From Lactobacillus huangpiensis (GTDB taxonomy: Bacteria; Bacillota; Bacilli; Lactobacillales; Lactobacillaceae), in assembly GCF_019972815.1 (NCBI RefSeq), contig NZ_BPPA01000006.1, forward strand, positions 124,001 to 188,000: a stretch of 64,000 bases of DNA, given 5' to 3'. Under the pieces are notes generated by a model. It saw only the letters and a list, made by a program, of their open reading frames with translations, searched no databases and was not told where the DNA came from. Within the stretch, counting starts at the first letter, position 1. Every line of letters begins with the position of its first letter. Shown here one piece after another: positions 1 to 10,191 of the stretch. The translations under genes and the position numbers were made by a program.

Positions 1-42
1 AACTAATTGCTTGACCTTATTACTGTACTCAGTATTATTCAT
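1..42 (-). CDS. Start of a truncated gene, probably type I methyltransferase HsdM
   Basis: Only the first 14 codons (MNNTEYSNKVKQLV) are inside the window. The ATG overlaps the hsdR stop codon as ATGA, so the two genes are translationally coupled. Type I restriction loci carry hsdR, hsdM and hsdS side by side, and the short N-terminus is compatible with the helical start of HsdM proteins. The identity is an inference from position; it could also be another gene of the locus. Confidence 0.4.
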   Translation of the reverse strand, partial: MNNTEYSNKVKQLV

Positions 43-3000
43 TTGTTTTGATCAACTCCTTGATACTCTTTGTCATATTCCTCAGTCAAAAGACTAGAAA
101 CTTCTTTAACTTCTGGCACAGGTATTTTTATATTCTCTTCTCGACTACTTTGACGAATAGATTGTCTAGCTTCGTTGTTAAAGTATGCCTTATTTACGAC
201 CATGTTTTGGTTTTTAGACACCTCATCATCAATTTTATCTTTTGATTTTTTCATAACCTTATATAATCCAGGTTCTTCAGCTACTGAACTAGGTGCAGCA
301 CCCTTTTTCTTATATATGACATACTTATACGTTCTAGCAAACTTTTTATCGCCATTAAATGCCGTTGATAAACGTCTATTCTTAGCATTTAAATTGTTAA
401 TTCGCTTTATTATTAGATCAAGAGCAGTTGTATTCAATTTAGTATCTGTTGTTGTCATTTCACCAATATGCTGTTTTTCAAGAACGCGTGTAAATTCTTC
501 ATAAAGGCTAATCCACTCAGGATCTTTTTGATCCCAATTATGACCCAAAGCTGATGCAGCTTGCCTCTGCTTCTCAAAAAAATCATTTGCTGCTAACTGC
601 AGTTCAACCTCGCCGACCTTCTTAAAACTAAAGTCTATTTTATTCATGGCCATTCTCAAAAGCTGGTCACTAGAGTCATCTTTGGCATTAGAAATAAGAT
701 TTAAGGTCATCAACCTGTCAGATACTATTTTTAATAGTTTAGGAACTTCTACTGCCTTGATTTTTTCTGTTAAATCAGTGTACGACATCAGTCGGCTAAT
801 GTTGTAATACTCTTTAAGCTTTTCAAGGGTATTTTTTAACTCCAACAAATCTTTCTTTTCTGGCGTTTCACTAACCTGATAACTAAAGTTCTCTAAATTA
901 TATGTATCATATTGTGACAGAATAATTTTTGCCTGATCCAGGCTATCCTCAATTTCATGTGCGGGTACAAAGAGGGATCCATATATATTTTCAGCTTTTT
1001 CATCTGTTAAGTCAGAATTGTACTCACTATTTAATTCTTCAAAATATGCATGGTTTGTCTTATCAAACTCTTTTGAAATATTCGCAAAATCTACAATATA
1101 GCCCATACGAAAATCTTTATATGGTCTGTTAACACGTGTTAAAGCTTGCAATAAGTTATGTGCTTTAATCATTCGTCCAAGATATAATTTTTTGAGCCTT
1201 GGAGCATTAAAGCCTGTTAGTAGCATCTTATAAACAATGAGTAAATCTGTTTTACCTTTTTTAAAATCTTCAACCTCTTCTCCCCTAGTTTCTTTATCAT
1301 CTTTTTCAGAAAGGATGAGTGACGCAGTTAACTTTGTCTTGCCAGACCGTCGCCTTTCTTGGAATTTCTTATACATCTCGCTAGCTTGTTCACGAGATTG
1401 TGCAACAATCATTCCTCCGATGGTATGGTCTCCATATATATCCCTCGATTTGACAAAATCTTCAATTATATAATCCAACATTGGAGAAACAAATTTTGGA
1501 TTGGAGTAAAAACGGTTTTTATTCAAGCTTCCCTTTTCAACATCACCATCTAAACCATCTAAAATATCCTTTAATTTATGCTTATAGCTGGTTTCAATTT
1601 CCTCTCGCATCAAGCGTAGAGTATAACCATCTTGGATAGATTGGTTGTAATAGTACTTATGAATATAATCACCAAATATTTCCTTAGTGGTAGTTTTCTT
1701 ATCTTTGTGATCAATATTGATTAATGGCGTACCAGTTAATGCGATTTTTATAGACTTTTTGTCAGCATTGTATAAGTTAGGCAAATATGATCCTTTTTTA
1801 TTATATGAGCGGTGAGCTTCATCAATGAAGTAAATATTTTGAATATTCAGATCATATCTGGATTTGTTCGTCAAATCAGTATCTTCACTAACTTTTTGAA
1901 TATTAACTACAGCTACATCCTCAGAAAAAGACTTATTAAGTTGTCTCTTGTTTGAAATTAGCTTAACTTTCAATCCACGTTCTTTAAAAGACTTACTTGC
2001 CTGAGCCGCTAAATCCAATCTGTCTACAACAAAATAAAATCTCGGGATAACATTCTTTTTTTGAAAAAGGTATCGCAGATATCTAATATTAAAAAATGCT
2101 AGTGCAGTTTTACCTGAACCCTGTGTATGCCAAATAACGCCCTTCTTCACTCCTTCTTTAATTTTGTCAGCAACTGCTCGGGTAGCAAAAAATTGCGGGT
2201 ATCTCATAATATGCTTTTGCAGAACTTCGTTACCATTTTTGTCTTTTTTATCAACATAGGTCATCCCAAAGCGCAAGAAAAATAGTAATCGCTGTTTGTC
2301 ATACATTGAAGTTAAGAATTTATTCATTGGGGTTTCATTTTGACAATTCGTCTTAAATTCAGGACTATTTTTTAGAACAATCTTATTTGCATCTTTTAAT
2401 ACTTCATTTACTTGTTGGTCTGAAATAGCTCCAATTCTATCCACTAATTCTCCGTACCTTTCTTCATGCATGGAATTAAAAATGACTTTTCCAAGACTTG
2501 TAGTAGCATAATATGAGCCTTGCAATTGTTGTCCTTTATCATCAGCATAGGGCATATTGTCTGAAAAACAAATTAATTGAGTAATATTGTGGAACTTTCT
2601 GAATTTTTTATTTTTAAGCCTAACAGTCATCCGATTAAATTCTGACTTCATTCCCGTTGTTTCATCCCTAATTGCATTAGGTTGTTTTACTTCGATATAA
2701 CTAAGTGGAAGGCCATTAACGAATACCGTTATATCAGGTCTAAATTCTTCTTCGCCATTTATGCAAGGAACTTCAATAGCTATTTTGAATGAATTCTTAC
2801 TAAAGTTTTCCCAATCAACAAATTTATAATTAGAATTACTTGTTCCTTGTATTCTGTTAAAGAAGCTGTAACCTAGATCGTTATAGCCTAACTCTAATTT
2901 GATATCCTTAAATTCTTTTTCAAAATCAGAATTTGTTGCTCCTGAATTTAATTTTAGAAACTGCTCTCGAAACTCTGGAACAAAAATATTAGTTTCATTA

Positions 3001-3110
3001 TCAATATCTTGTTTGTTTTGCTTATAGGAAAAATATTTATAGCCCAGCTTTATTAAATGCAGTACAGCAGGAAGTTGAACTCGAGTTAATTCATTATATG
3101 TTTTTACCAT
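39..3110 (-). CDS. hsdR: Type I restriction enzyme, R (nuclease/translocase) subunit
   Basis: HsdR is the ATP-dependent translocating and cleaving subunit of a type I restriction complex, acting with HsdM and HsdS on unmodified DNA. The 1023-residue length is close to EcoR124I HsdR. The N-terminal nuclease motif is visible as RPDITV (Asp126) followed by EVKQ (Glu140, Lys142). The helicase part has Walker A TQGSGKT (329-335), DEAH (430-433) and TGTP (459-462), then a second RecA domain with LLTGFNAPRL and QALTRVNR. The ATG is preceded by GGAGAG. No frameshift is seen and all catalytic motifs are present, so the subunit looks functional. The partner genes lie off the left edge. Confidence 0.95.
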   Translation of the reverse strand: MVKTYNELTRVQLPAVLHLIKLGYKYFSYKQNKQDIDNETNIFVPEFREQFLKLNSGATNSDFEKEFKDIKLELGYNDLGYSFFNRIQGTSNSNYKFVDWENFSKNSFKIAIEVPCINGEEEFRPDITVFVNGLPLSYIEVKQPNAIRDETTGMKSEFNRMTVRLKNKKFRKFHNITQLICFSDNMPYADDKGQQLQGSYYATTSLGKVIFNSMHEERYGELVDRIGAISDQQVNEVLKDANKIVLKNSPEFKTNCQNETPMNKFLTSMYDKQRLLFFLRFGMTYVDKKDKNGNEVLQKHIMRYPQFFATRAVADKIKEGVKKGVIWHTQGSGKTALAFFNIRYLRYLFQKKNVIPRFYFVVDRLDLAAQASKSFKERGLKVKLISNKRQLNKSFSEDVAVVNIQKVSEDTDLTNKSRYDLNIQNIYFIDEAHRSYNKKGSYLPNLYNADKKSIKIALTGTPLINIDHKDKKTTTKEIFGDYIHKYYYNQSIQDGYTLRLMREEIETSYKHKLKDILDGLDGDVEKGSLNKNRFYSNPKFVSPMLDYIIEDFVKSRDIYGDHTIGGMIVAQSREQASEMYKKFQERRRSGKTKLTASLILSEKDDKETRGEEVEDFKKGKTDLLIVYKMLLTGFNAPRLKKLYLGRMIKAHNLLQALTRVNRPYKDFRMGYIVDFANISKEFDKTNHAYFEELNSEYNSDLTDEKAENIYGSLFVPAHEIEDSLDQAKIILSQYDTYNLENFSYQVSETPEKKDLLELKNTLEKLKEYYNISRLMSYTDLTEKIKAVEVPKLLKIVSDRLMTLNLISNAKDDSSDQLLRMAMNKIDFSFKKVGEVELQLAANDFFEKQRQAASALGHNWDQKDPEWISLYEEFTRVLEKQHIGEMTTTDTKLNTTALDLIIKRINNLNAKNRRLSTAFNGDKKFARTYKYVIYKKKGAAPSSVAEEPGLYKVMKKSKDKIDDEVSKNQNMVVNKAYFNNEARQSIRQSSREENIKIPVPEVKEVSSLLTEEYDKEYQGVDQNK

Positions 3111-3747
3111 GTTTTCTCTCCAAAACTAAGATCTTACAATTCCCATAATTTGTTGTAGCTTAAATACATACTTTTTCTTTGAATAAATAGTCTAATAGTT
3201 TAATTATACAGTATTTTTTATTAATTATAGATACTTAATTCTACGTTCGCATAATCTAAGAACAAACAAAAACTGATACTAAAAAAATCCTTTTCAGTAC
3301 CAGCAGTTTTCAAACTCTATTTGCCAATATATAGCAAAAAGCCTCCCCGTTCGCTATTATTTTCAAATTCGGTTACATTCGCTTTTACTTGATCAAAAGC
3401 TCTCCTCGACATGTCAGTATTATTTAATTAAAATTACTTTACCTTTTTTGGATGAGAGATTAAATAGCTCAGCAACTCTGTCTTCAGATTATTAGGTAAA
3501 CGAGAATTTTCAACTTCTAACCAATAAACAGTTTTTCAGCATCACACAAATACCAAACATTTCAGCTATTTTCACTACACACAAGTACACGACTTCCAAA
3601 ATTGGACACTGATAAATTATCAAAATAGGACATAGAAAACTCGACCCACCAGCCAGAAAAACAAAAATTGTACTAATTCCTATCATTCTGAAAGGAAAAA
3701 GCACACTTCCGATTATCTACAGATGATATTAGGATAAGGTTTAACGG
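3111..3747. other. 637-bp gene-poor interval with hsdR promoter and HTH remnant
   Basis: This AT-rich stretch separates hsdR from the end of the rRNA methyltransferase gene. A TATAAT-like -10 for hsdR lies at 3203-3208 on the minus strand, with a poor -35. The middle holds a decayed helix-turn-helix gene (listed separately) and a 31-codon minus-strand reading frame at 3317-3412 (starts MSRRAFDQVK) with no clear ribosome binding site. Nothing else recognisable is seen. Confidence 0.5.
3434..3633 (-). pseudogene. Degraded HTH (HigA/Xre-like antitoxin) gene remnant
   Basis: Three successive minus-strand frames give pieces that make sense only together: a start like MSYFDNLSVSNF (from 3633), then KIAEMFGICV in a second frame, then KTVYWLEVENSRLPNN in a third, running to a stop at 3434. 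The second and third pieces resemble the helix-turn-helix and the following W-E segment of HigA-type antitoxins. At least two frame changes and a stop (TGA) interrupt it, so it cannot make a full protein. The family assignment is inferred from the HTH pattern only. It may mark a past toxin-antitoxin insertion beside the restriction locus. Confidence 0.35.
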
Positions 3748-5100
3748 TTATTTATCTGTACGTTCCAGCACCGTCACCGCCTCTACATGCGGTGTTTGTG
3801 GAAACATGTCAACAGGATCGATTTGACTGAAGGTGTAACCCTCATTTATAAATTCCTGCAAATCACGAATCATGGTTGCGGGATTGCATGAGATATAAAC
3901 AATCTTCTTTGGACTAGTTTTTACTGCTGCCTCAATAAATTCTGACGTTAATCCTTTTCGTGGTGGGTCGACAAAGATGACATCGGCTTTTATCCCCTTT
4001 GCAGCCCATCTTGGCATCACTTCTTCAGCTTTACCTGTAACATATTTGGCATTATTGATACCATTCAACTTAGCATTATTATTGGCATCTTTCACCGCGT
4101 CAGACACGCTTTCAATTCCGCGAACAGATTTGACGTGTTTAGCAACACTTAAGCCAATAGTTCCAATACCAGAATAAGCATCAATCACGATATCATCAGG
4201 CTTTAAATCAGCTTTTTTGATAGCTAAATCATATAAGCGGGGAGTTTGCAGTGAATTAATTTGAAAGAAACTTTCAGGGGAAATCTTAAACTTAACATCA
4301 CCTATTTGATCCGTAATTTGTGGTTTACCAAAGATCAAGTAATCAACCTTACCCAAGATAACGTTGGTCTTCTTCGGATTATAATTCAAGACAAGACTAG
4401 TTACACCCTCGATTTGTTTAATTGCATCAGCCACTTCAGGTAGTTGCGGAAAATCCTTGTGCAGACAAACCAAGATGACCATAATTTCACCAGTCGCTTT
4501 ACTGCGGCGAACGTCCAAGTACCTGACTTCACCCTGATTATGAATTTCATCGTAAGCTGGAACACGGTATTGTCTTAAAATGTCACGCACAGCAACTAAA
4601 ACGCGGTCAATTTCAGGATCAGTAGTAAAGAAATTAGTCAGTGGCACTAAATCATGTGAATGTTTTCTGAAAAAACCAATTTCAAGCTGGCCCTTAACTT
4701 CACGAACCGGCACCTGTGCCTTATTACGGTAGCCAGTTTGTTCTGGACTAGGCAAAGTCTCGCCTACTTTTACATCATCTAAATGTGCTTTCTGCAATAA
4801 ATTTAATACTTGATTACGTTTAAATTCCAGCTGCTTATCGTATTTAACGTGTGCTAAAGATGCCAAGCCGGTTTGAACCCACTGGTTGAGCTTAATATTA
4901 ACCCGGTCAGGACTTTCCTTAATGATCTGCTCGATTTTAGCAAAAGCAAAACTCTTTTTGACTTTTAAGATCTTGGCTTCTACCGTTTCTCCCGGTAAAG
5001 CATTGTTAACGAATACCGTCATCCCTTCATAATGGGCTACTCCCATAGCTTCATATGATAAGTCGGTAATTTCAAGTTTAATTATTTGATTCTTTTCCAT
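3748..5100 (-). CDS. rlmCD: 23S rRNA (uracil-5-)-methyltransferase, RlmD/RlmCD family
   Basis: SAM-dependent enzyme that makes 5-methyluridine in 23S rRNA; Gram-positive members modify U747 and U1939. The 450-residue product has an N-terminal TRAM domain (about 1-60), a methyltransferase core with DAYSGIGTIGL, DPPRKG, the catalytic cysteine in SCNP (Cys405) and the general base in HVE (Glu440). The start at 5100 is chosen because AAAGGAC lies just upstream; an in-frame ATG at 5172 would add 24 residues without a good site. The cysteine-rich iron-sulfur motif found between TRAM and core in E. coli RlmD is absent: the matching stretch reads TGLASLAHVKYD. The gene is monocistronic. Confidence 0.92.
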   Translation of the reverse strand: MEKNQIIKLEITDLSYEAMGVAHYEGMTVFVNNALPGETVEAKILKVKKSFAFAKIEQIIKESPDRVNIKLNQWVQTGLASLAHVKYDKQLEFKRNQVLNLLQKAHLDDVKVGETLPSPEQTGYRNKAQVPVREVKGQLEIGFFRKHSHDLVPLTNFFTTDPEIDRVLVAVRDILRQYRVPAYDEIHNQGEVRYLDVRRSKATGEIMVILVCLHKDFPQLPEVADAIKQIEGVTSLVLNYNPKKTNVILGKVDYLIFGKPQITDQIGDVKFKISPESFFQINSLQTPRLYDLAIKKADLKPDDIVIDAYSGIGTIGLSVAKHVKSVRGIESVSDAVKDANNNAKLNGINNAKYVTGKAEEVMPRWAAKGIKADVIFVDPPRKGLTSEFIEAAVKTSPKKIVYISCNPATMIRDLQEFINEGYTFSQIDPVDMFPQTPHVEAVTVLERTDK

Positions 5101-5272
5101 ATTTTGTCCTTTTTTACAAACACTAATTAATATATCTATTTTACTAAAAATCCCAACAAAAGTAATGTACATGCCGTATTCTTAATATTGAATTAATTTC
5201 AGTTTTTTCCCTTCACACTTACTTTAGTCTGTGTTACTTTTAATATTAATAATTAAAGAAAGGACGTTTTTC

Positions 5273-5983
5273 ATGAATAATTACGATACTAATTCAGATA
5301 GGCGCCAAATCCACACCATCTCCGAAACTAATACTTTTTTAACTAAAATGTATGCTCTCATGGGTGGTGCCGTGCTGATTTCTGCATTAGCAGCTTACTT
5401 AACAATGACCGTATTCAGAAGCGCTGTGATGAACATGCCAGTAGCTATGATGTGGCTCATTTTATTTGTACCTTTTGGCTTATCAATGGGAATTAGCTTT
5501 AAGGCAGATCGTAGTCCAGTTGCAAGTTTAGTAATGTTAACAATACTATCAGCAATTTACGGCTTTGAGTTTGCCTTAATTGCCGGCTTTTATACCGGCA
5601 CCCAAATCACCACTGCTTTTGTTTCAGCAGCTGCCGTGTTTATTGCCATGGCCTTGTTTGGTACTTTTACTAAAAGAGATCTTAGCAACTGGAATTCATA
5701 CTTGAGTGCTGCTTTACTTGGTTTCGTTGTTGCCTGGGTAGTTAATATGTTTTTACGTAGCCCTGCCGTTACCTATGTCTTCTCATTTATCGGTGTCATT
5801 CTTTTCACGGGCTTAGTTGCCAGTGATGCTAACCGAATGAAAGCAATTTACAGTAATTACAGTGATCAAGTTTCAACTAATGGTTTAGCAGTTCTTGGTG
5901 CATTGCAACTTTACCTTGATTTCATTAATATTTTTATGTTCTTGCTAGAAATCTTTGGTGGCAGTGGCAATAGCCGCAACTAA
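5273..5983 (+). CDS. Bax inhibitor-1/YccA family membrane protein
   Basis: A 236-residue integral membrane protein with about seven hydrophobic segments, typical of the BI-1/YccA/YbhL family (pH-sensitive cation leak channels or FtsH-associated proteins). Recognisable stretches are the YALMGGAVLISALAAY start of TM1 and the SDANRMKAIY and LDFINIFMFLLEI segments near the end, which are family hallmarks. The start at 5273 has AAAGGA upstream; the reading frame extends 14 codons further without a ribosome site. It is the only plus-strand gene in this part and shares a bidirectional terminator with dagK. Function in lactobacilli is unknown. Confidence 0.88.
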   Translation: MNNYDTNSDRRQIHTISETNTFLTKMYALMGGAVLISALAAYLTMTVFRSAVMNMPVAMMWLILFVPFGLSMGISFKADRSPVASLVMLTILSAIYGFEFALIAGFYTGTQITTAFVSAAAVFIAMALFGTFTKRDLSNWNSYLSAALLGFVVAWVVNMFLRSPAVTYVFSFIGVILFTGLVASDANRMKAIYSNYSDQVSTNGLAVLGALQLYLDFINIFMFLLEIFGGSGNSRN

Positions 5984-6003
5984 TAGATTTTATTAACAAG
6001 CAA

Positions 6004-6037
6004 AAAGAGCAACTACTGTTAATAGTAGTTGCTCTTT
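6004..6037. terminator. Bidirectional intrinsic terminator
   Basis: A 14-bp perfect stem (AAAGAGCAACTACT and its complement) with a 6-nt loop, with A-run before and T-rich sequence after. It sits between the convergent BI-1 gene and dagK and can end both transcripts. Confidence 0.9.
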
Positions 6038-6050
6038 CTTTGTGTTTTAA

Positions 6051-6971
6051 TTATTCACCAACAAAAAATTCAATTCGTTGTTGTAAATTTTTAAAGGTAA
6101 CAGGACAATAATCACCAATTTCACCATCAAGGTTAACTGGCAACTTCTCTCCCTTGCTTTTACCCATTAGTTCAATCTTTAAGCTACGTGTCTTGGTGTA
6201 AATAATGTCTGGGTCATCAACATGCTTGCCGTTTAATGCCAAAGCCATCAATTTCAGTAATTTTACTGGATCGGACGGCTTAACAATTATTAGTTGGAAT
6301 AAACCATCACTTAGTTCAGCATCAGGCATTATTTGTTCAAAACCACCAATAGAATTAGTCATTCCGAGCAATAGCATTGAAAGCTTGCCCTCATACACGC
6401 CCTCATCATATGTCAGACGCAATTCATTTTCAGTTAAATGAGGCAACATTTCAGCACCTTTAATTAAATAGGCGGTATAACCCAGAGCAGACTTTACTTC
6501 TGAAGGAACTCCATAAGTTAATTCGGTTAGTGAGCCACAAGCTGCAATATTGACGAAATACTGAATATCTTTGGCAAAAGTCGCTTGACCAATGTCCATT
6601 TTACGAGTTTTATTTTTGAGAATAACTTTTGTCGCTTCGGCAATATCATTTCGTGGAATATGTAGAGCACGAGCATAATCATTAGTTGTACCGGCAGGAA
6701 TAATTGCCATCTTAGGTCTTTTCTCTAAATAAGCAATGCCGTTTACTACTTCATTGATAGTGCCATCACCACCAGCGGCAACAATCAATTCAAAACCTTC
6801 ATTAGCTACACGGGTTGCTTCTTTTTGCGCACTCTGCTTTTCCGGCTTAGTTCTAAATGCACTTGCCTCATATCCAGCTTGTTCCAAAACGTCCAATATA
6901 TCCGCGACATTTTTAGGCATCTGTTCGTGACCAGATACAGGATTATAGATCAATCTTGCTTTTTCAGTCAT
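6051..6971 (-). CDS. dagK: Diacylglycerol/lipid kinase, DagK (YegS/BmrU) family
   Basis: Soluble DgkB-type kinase that phosphorylates diacylglycerol to phosphatidic acid, recycling the diacylglycerol released by lipoteichoic acid synthesis. The 306-residue protein has the family nucleotide motif GGDGT at 67-71 followed by INEVVNG, an IPAGTTND motif and a beta-rich C-terminal half ending near VNLDGE. AAGGG precedes the ATG. It lies 30 bp downstream of gatB on the same strand, as in many lactobacilli, so it probably belongs to the pcrA-to-dagK transcription unit. Confidence 0.92.
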   Translation of the reverse strand: MTEKARLIYNPVSGHEQMPKNVADILDVLEQAGYEASAFRTKPEKQSAQKEATRVANEGFELIVAAGGDGTINEVVNGIAYLEKRPKMAIIPAGTTNDYARALHIPRNDIAEATKVILKNKTRKMDIGQATFAKDIQYFVNIAACGSLTELTYGVPSEVKSALGYTAYLIKGAEMLPHLTENELRLTYDEGVYEGKLSMLLLGMTNSIGGFEQIMPDAELSDGLFQLIIVKPSDPVKLLKLMALALNGKHVDDPDIIYTKTRSLKIELMGKSKGEKLPVNLDGEIGDYCPVTFKNLQQRIEFFVGE

Positions 6972-7001
6972 AATTTCTACCCTTATTATTTCAAAACTTA
7001 C

Positions 7002-8432
7002 TTAACGCTTCTGCAATTCTTCATTCAGTAACTTATTAATTACCTTTGGATTTGCCTTGCCCCTGGTCTGTTTCATCAACTGGCCGACAAGATAGCCAAT
7101 TGCACGGTCTTTACCGTTCTTAAAGTCTTCTACTGATTGTGGGTTGTTATCAACAACTTCTTTCACCATAGGTGCTAAGACGCTGGTATCAGATAACTGC
7201 ACCATACCTTTGTCTTCAACATATTTCTTAGGATCGGTACCATTAGCAATTGTCTCTGCAAAAACTTTTTTAGCAATCTTAGAAGAAATCGTGCCATCTT
7301 TAATCAACTTAATCATGGCAGCCAAATGCTCTGGTGTCAACTTAATATCAGCAAGTTCAACGCGATTATCATTCAAATAACCATTAACTTGGGTATTCAT
7401 CCAATTGGCAGCAAGTTGCGGATCAGCTCCAGCAGCAACAGTTTGATCAAAGAAGTCTGAACTTTCTTTAGTTTGCAAAAGAACATTAGCGTCGTATTCT
7501 TTCAAACCAAATTCATTCACGTATTGGTTGTATCGTTCTTCAGCTGAGCGTGGCAAAGTTGATTTGATTTCATCAATCCACTCTTGGCTGATATGATCAG
7601 GAGCAATATCAGGTTCAGGGAAGTAACGGTAATCTGCATCTCCTTCTTTGACACGTTCCAAAACAGTTTTACCAGTTGCTTCATCAAAACGCCGAGTTGA
7701 AAGTTGCACGCGACCACCAGAAAGGAGAACTTGTGCTTGCCGCTTTTCTTCATATGCCAAAGATTTACGCACATGTTCAAACGAGTTCAGGTTTTTCATT
7801 TCAACTTTAGTGCCCAGTTCTTTTTGACCAGCGGGTCTAATGGAAATATTAGTATCAACACGCATTGATCCCTCTTCCATCTTAACATCAGAAGCTCCTG
7901 TAAACTGAACAATTTTACGTAATTTTTCAAGGTAGGCATAGCCTTCATCAGGATCAGCAATTTCTGGTTCAGAAACAACTTCAAGTAAAGGAACACCCTG
8001 ACGGTTTAAGTCAACGTATGAATACCCGTTTGTACCATGAGTATTTTTGCCGGCATCTTCCTCGATGTGCATTTCATGAATGCCGATACGCTTTTTCTTA
8101 CCGTGAGATTCAATTTCAACATAGCCATCACGAGCTAGTGGTTGGAAAAATTGGGTGATTTGGTAAGCCTTAGGACTATCTGGGTAATAATAATTTTTCC
8201 GATCAAAATGAGTAGTCGGTAAAATATGAGCATGCGTTGCCAATGCAACCATAATTCCTAAGCGATAAACGTCTTTGTTAACGTAAGGTAAAACACCTGG
8301 CATTGCCCAATCAATTACATTTGTTTCCGTGTTGGGCTTTGCACCATAACTTACTGGTGAAGGTGAAAAAATCTTACTTTTAGTTTTTAATTCAAAGTGA
8401 ACTTCGAACCCAATCGTTGATTTAAAATTCAT
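7002..8432 (-). CDS. gatB: Asp/Glu-tRNA(Asn/Gln) amidotransferase subunit B
   Basis: Subunit of GatCAB, which converts Glu-tRNA(Gln), and Asp-tRNA(Asn) where formed, to the amidated forms; GatB is the kinase and tRNA-binding subunit. The 476-residue product starts with the typical [18 protein letters not shown], has [12 protein letters not shown] and EEDAGK motifs of the kinase part, and a C-terminal YqeY-like helical tail (about 330-476) that contacts tRNA. It follows gatA with a 3-bp gap. No changes to key residues were noticed. Confidence 0.97.
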   Translation of the reverse strand: MNFKSTIGFEVHFELKTKSKIFSPSPVSYGAKPNTETNVIDWAMPGVLPYVNKDVYRLGIMVALATHAHILPTTHFDRKNYYYPDSPKAYQITQFFQPLARDGYVEIESHGKKKRIGIHEMHIEEDAGKNTHGTNGYSYVDLNRQGVPLLEVVSEPEIADPDEGYAYLEKLRKIVQFTGASDVKMEEGSMRVDTNISIRPAGQKELGTKVEMKNLNSFEHVRKSLAYEEKRQAQVLLSGGRVQLSTRRFDEATGKTVLERVKEGDADYRYFPEPDIAPDHISQEWIDEIKSTLPRSAEERYNQYVNEFGLKEYDANVLLQTKESSDFFDQTVAAGADPQLAANWMNTQVNGYLNDNRVELADIKLTPEHLAAMIKLIKDGTISSKIAKKVFAETIANGTDPKKYVEDKGMVQLSDTSVLAPMVKEVVDNNPQSVEDFKNGKDRAIGYLVGQLMKQTRGKANPKVINKLLNEELQKR

Positions 8433-8435
8433 CAG

Positions 8436-9875
8436 TTAATCCTCCATTCCAGTTGGTGTTTTTTCATAAAATTTATTAGTTCTTTCAATAAAGTCAGCCA
8501 CTTGGAAAATGCTGCCTTCATCGAATCTTTTGGCCATAATCTGCAGACCTACAGGCATTCCGTCAACTAAACCAGCTGGAACACTGGCAGCCGGTATTCC
8601 GGCTAAATTAGCTGAAATTGTCAAAATATCATTGTTGTACATTTTGATTGGATCGGAAATTTCACTACCGATGCCAAAAGCAGGAGTTGTCGTTGTTGGT
8701 CCCACAATAACATCATTTTCTGCAAAAACTTTTTCGAATTCATCACAAATTAACGTTCTCACTTTAGATGCTTGTCTAAAGAAACGATCATAAGAACCAG
8801 CTGAAAGTGCAAAGGATCCCAGCATAATCCGGCGTTTAACTTCTTCACCAAAACCCTCTGAACGAGATTTAACGTATACATCTAGGAGGTTCTTAGTATC
8901 TTGAGCACGGTAGCCGTAACGAATCCCATCAAATCTTTGCAAGTTTGATGAAGCTTCACTTGAGGCAATGATATAGTAGTCTGGAACCGCATATTTTGTT
9001 AAAGGTAAGGATACTTCAGTGATAATAGCACCTGCTTTTTCCAGAGCATCAATTTGTTCTTGCAGAACAGCACGCATATCGCCATCAACTGCAGCCATAT
9101 ATTCTTTAACAACTGCTACATGCATCCCTTTAACATCTTGACCAATATACTTGGTAAAATCGGGAACTGCCCTAGTTGAAAGAGTAGAATCGTGATCGTC
9201 ACTACCTGCAATAACATTTAAAACTTGAGCCGAGGTTTTTGCTCGCTTACTCATCACACCGATTTCATCTAATGAAGAAGCAAATGCAATTAAACCCCAA
9301 CGTGAAACTCGACCATATGTCGGCTTAATACCAAAAATACCGTTAAATGCAGAAGGCTGTCTGATTGAACCACCAGTATCAGATCCTAGCGCTGCTACAA
9401 CTTGCCCAGAAGCAACAGCAACAGCTGAACCGCCCGATGAACCGCCCGGTACCTTATCCAGATTCCACGGATTATGGGTGATGCCAAAGTATGAGTGCTC
9501 CGTAGAGGAACCCATCGCAAATTCATCCATATTGGTTTTGCCCACGAAAGTCACTTGTGCTTTTTTCAGCCTTTCAATGACCGTTGCATCATATACCGGA
9601 ATATAATTATCCAAAATATGACTGGCAGCTGTGGTCTTAACACCATCAGTTATAATGTTATCTTTAATAGCAATTGGAATACCAGCAAGTTTATTTTGAT
9701 CAAAATTAAGATTACTTGTAGGTTTAGCATCTTCTTGAACAGTAATCCAGGCATTCAACTTGTCATCTGTTTTTTTAATATTAACGATTGTATCTTGCGC
9801 TAATTTGTCTGCAGACAAAGTTCCTTGGGCAAGCTTTTCATTTAAAGAGTCAATATCTTCATTTAAATAATTCAT
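8436..9875 (-). CDS. gatA: Asp/Glu-tRNA(Asn/Gln) amidotransferase subunit A
   Basis: Glutaminase subunit of GatCAB; it releases ammonia from glutamine for transfer to the misacylated tRNA. The 479-residue amidase-signature protein shows the Ser-cisSer-Lys triad at Lys71 (AIKDN), Ser146 (GGSSGGS) and Ser170 ([10 protein letters not shown]), with the same spacing as the S. aureus enzyme. Its start codon shares one base with the gatC stop, indicating translational coupling in the gatCAB operon. Confidence 0.97.
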   Translation of the reverse strand: MNYLNEDIDSLNEKLAQGTLSADKLAQDTIVNIKKTDDKLNAWITVQEDAKPTSNLNFDQNKLAGIPIAIKDNIITDGVKTTAASHILDNYIPVYDATVIERLKKAQVTFVGKTNMDEFAMGSSTEHSYFGITHNPWNLDKVPGGSSGGSAVAVASGQVVAALGSDTGGSIRQPSAFNGIFGIKPTYGRVSRWGLIAFASSLDEIGVMSKRAKTSAQVLNVIAGSDDHDSTLSTRAVPDFTKYIGQDVKGMHVAVVKEYMAAVDGDMRAVLQEQIDALEKAGAIITEVSLPLTKYAVPDYYIIASSEASSNLQRFDGIRYGYRAQDTKNLLDVYVKSRSEGFGEEVKRRIMLGSFALSAGSYDRFFRQASKVRTLICDEFEKVFAENDVIVGPTTTTPAFGIGSEISDPIKMYNNDILTISANLAGIPAASVPAGLVDGMPVGLQIMAKRFDEGSIFQVADFIERTNKFYEKTPTGMED

Positions 9876-10177
9876 TACTCGTCCTCATCCTTGTTAATAA
9901 TTACTGGAACCTTAATGAAGCCATTGGCTTGATCAGGAACATTTTTCATTAATTCATCTCTGTCTTGCCAGTGTTCAGGCTTATCTTCTCTAAAGACAGT
10001 ATCACGATCAACAACCTGAACTGTCTCCTTAACGCCATCGGTATTAACTTCTGACAATTGATCCGCCATATTAATAATTGAACTCATTTGTTCAGTTACT
10101 TTGCCGATATCTTTTTCATCAATTTCAAGTCGCGACAAAGTCGCAACGTGTTTAATTGTATCTTCTGTAATTTCCAC
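9875..10177 (-). CDS. gatC: Asp/Glu-tRNA(Asn/Gln) amidotransferase subunit C
   Basis: The 100-residue small subunit that wraps around the GatA-GatB interface and stabilises the amidotransferase. It begins [19 protein letters not shown], the standard GatC N-terminus, and has the later [17 protein letters not shown] segment. It lies 14 bp after camS with AAGGAGG before the ATG, so the three subunits are produced from one message in the usual order C-A-B. Confidence 0.96.
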   Translation of the reverse strand: MEITEDTIKHVATLSRLEIDEKDIGKVTEQMSSIINMADQLSEVNTDGVKETVQVVDRDTVFREDKPEHWQDRDELMKNVPDQANGFIKVPVIINKDEDE

Positions 10178-10191
10178 GCAAATATACCTCC

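Noticed and set aside
3510-3704. A 64-codon minus-strand frame starting MLFPFRMIG
   Set aside because: It has no ribosome site and only partly overlaps the HTH-like pieces, which need several frames. It is read as part of a decayed gene.
5100-5172. Longer start of the rRNA methyltransferase
   Set aside because: The extra 24 residues are hydrophobic, lie in the promoter region and have no ribosome site, while the ATG at 5100 has a good one.
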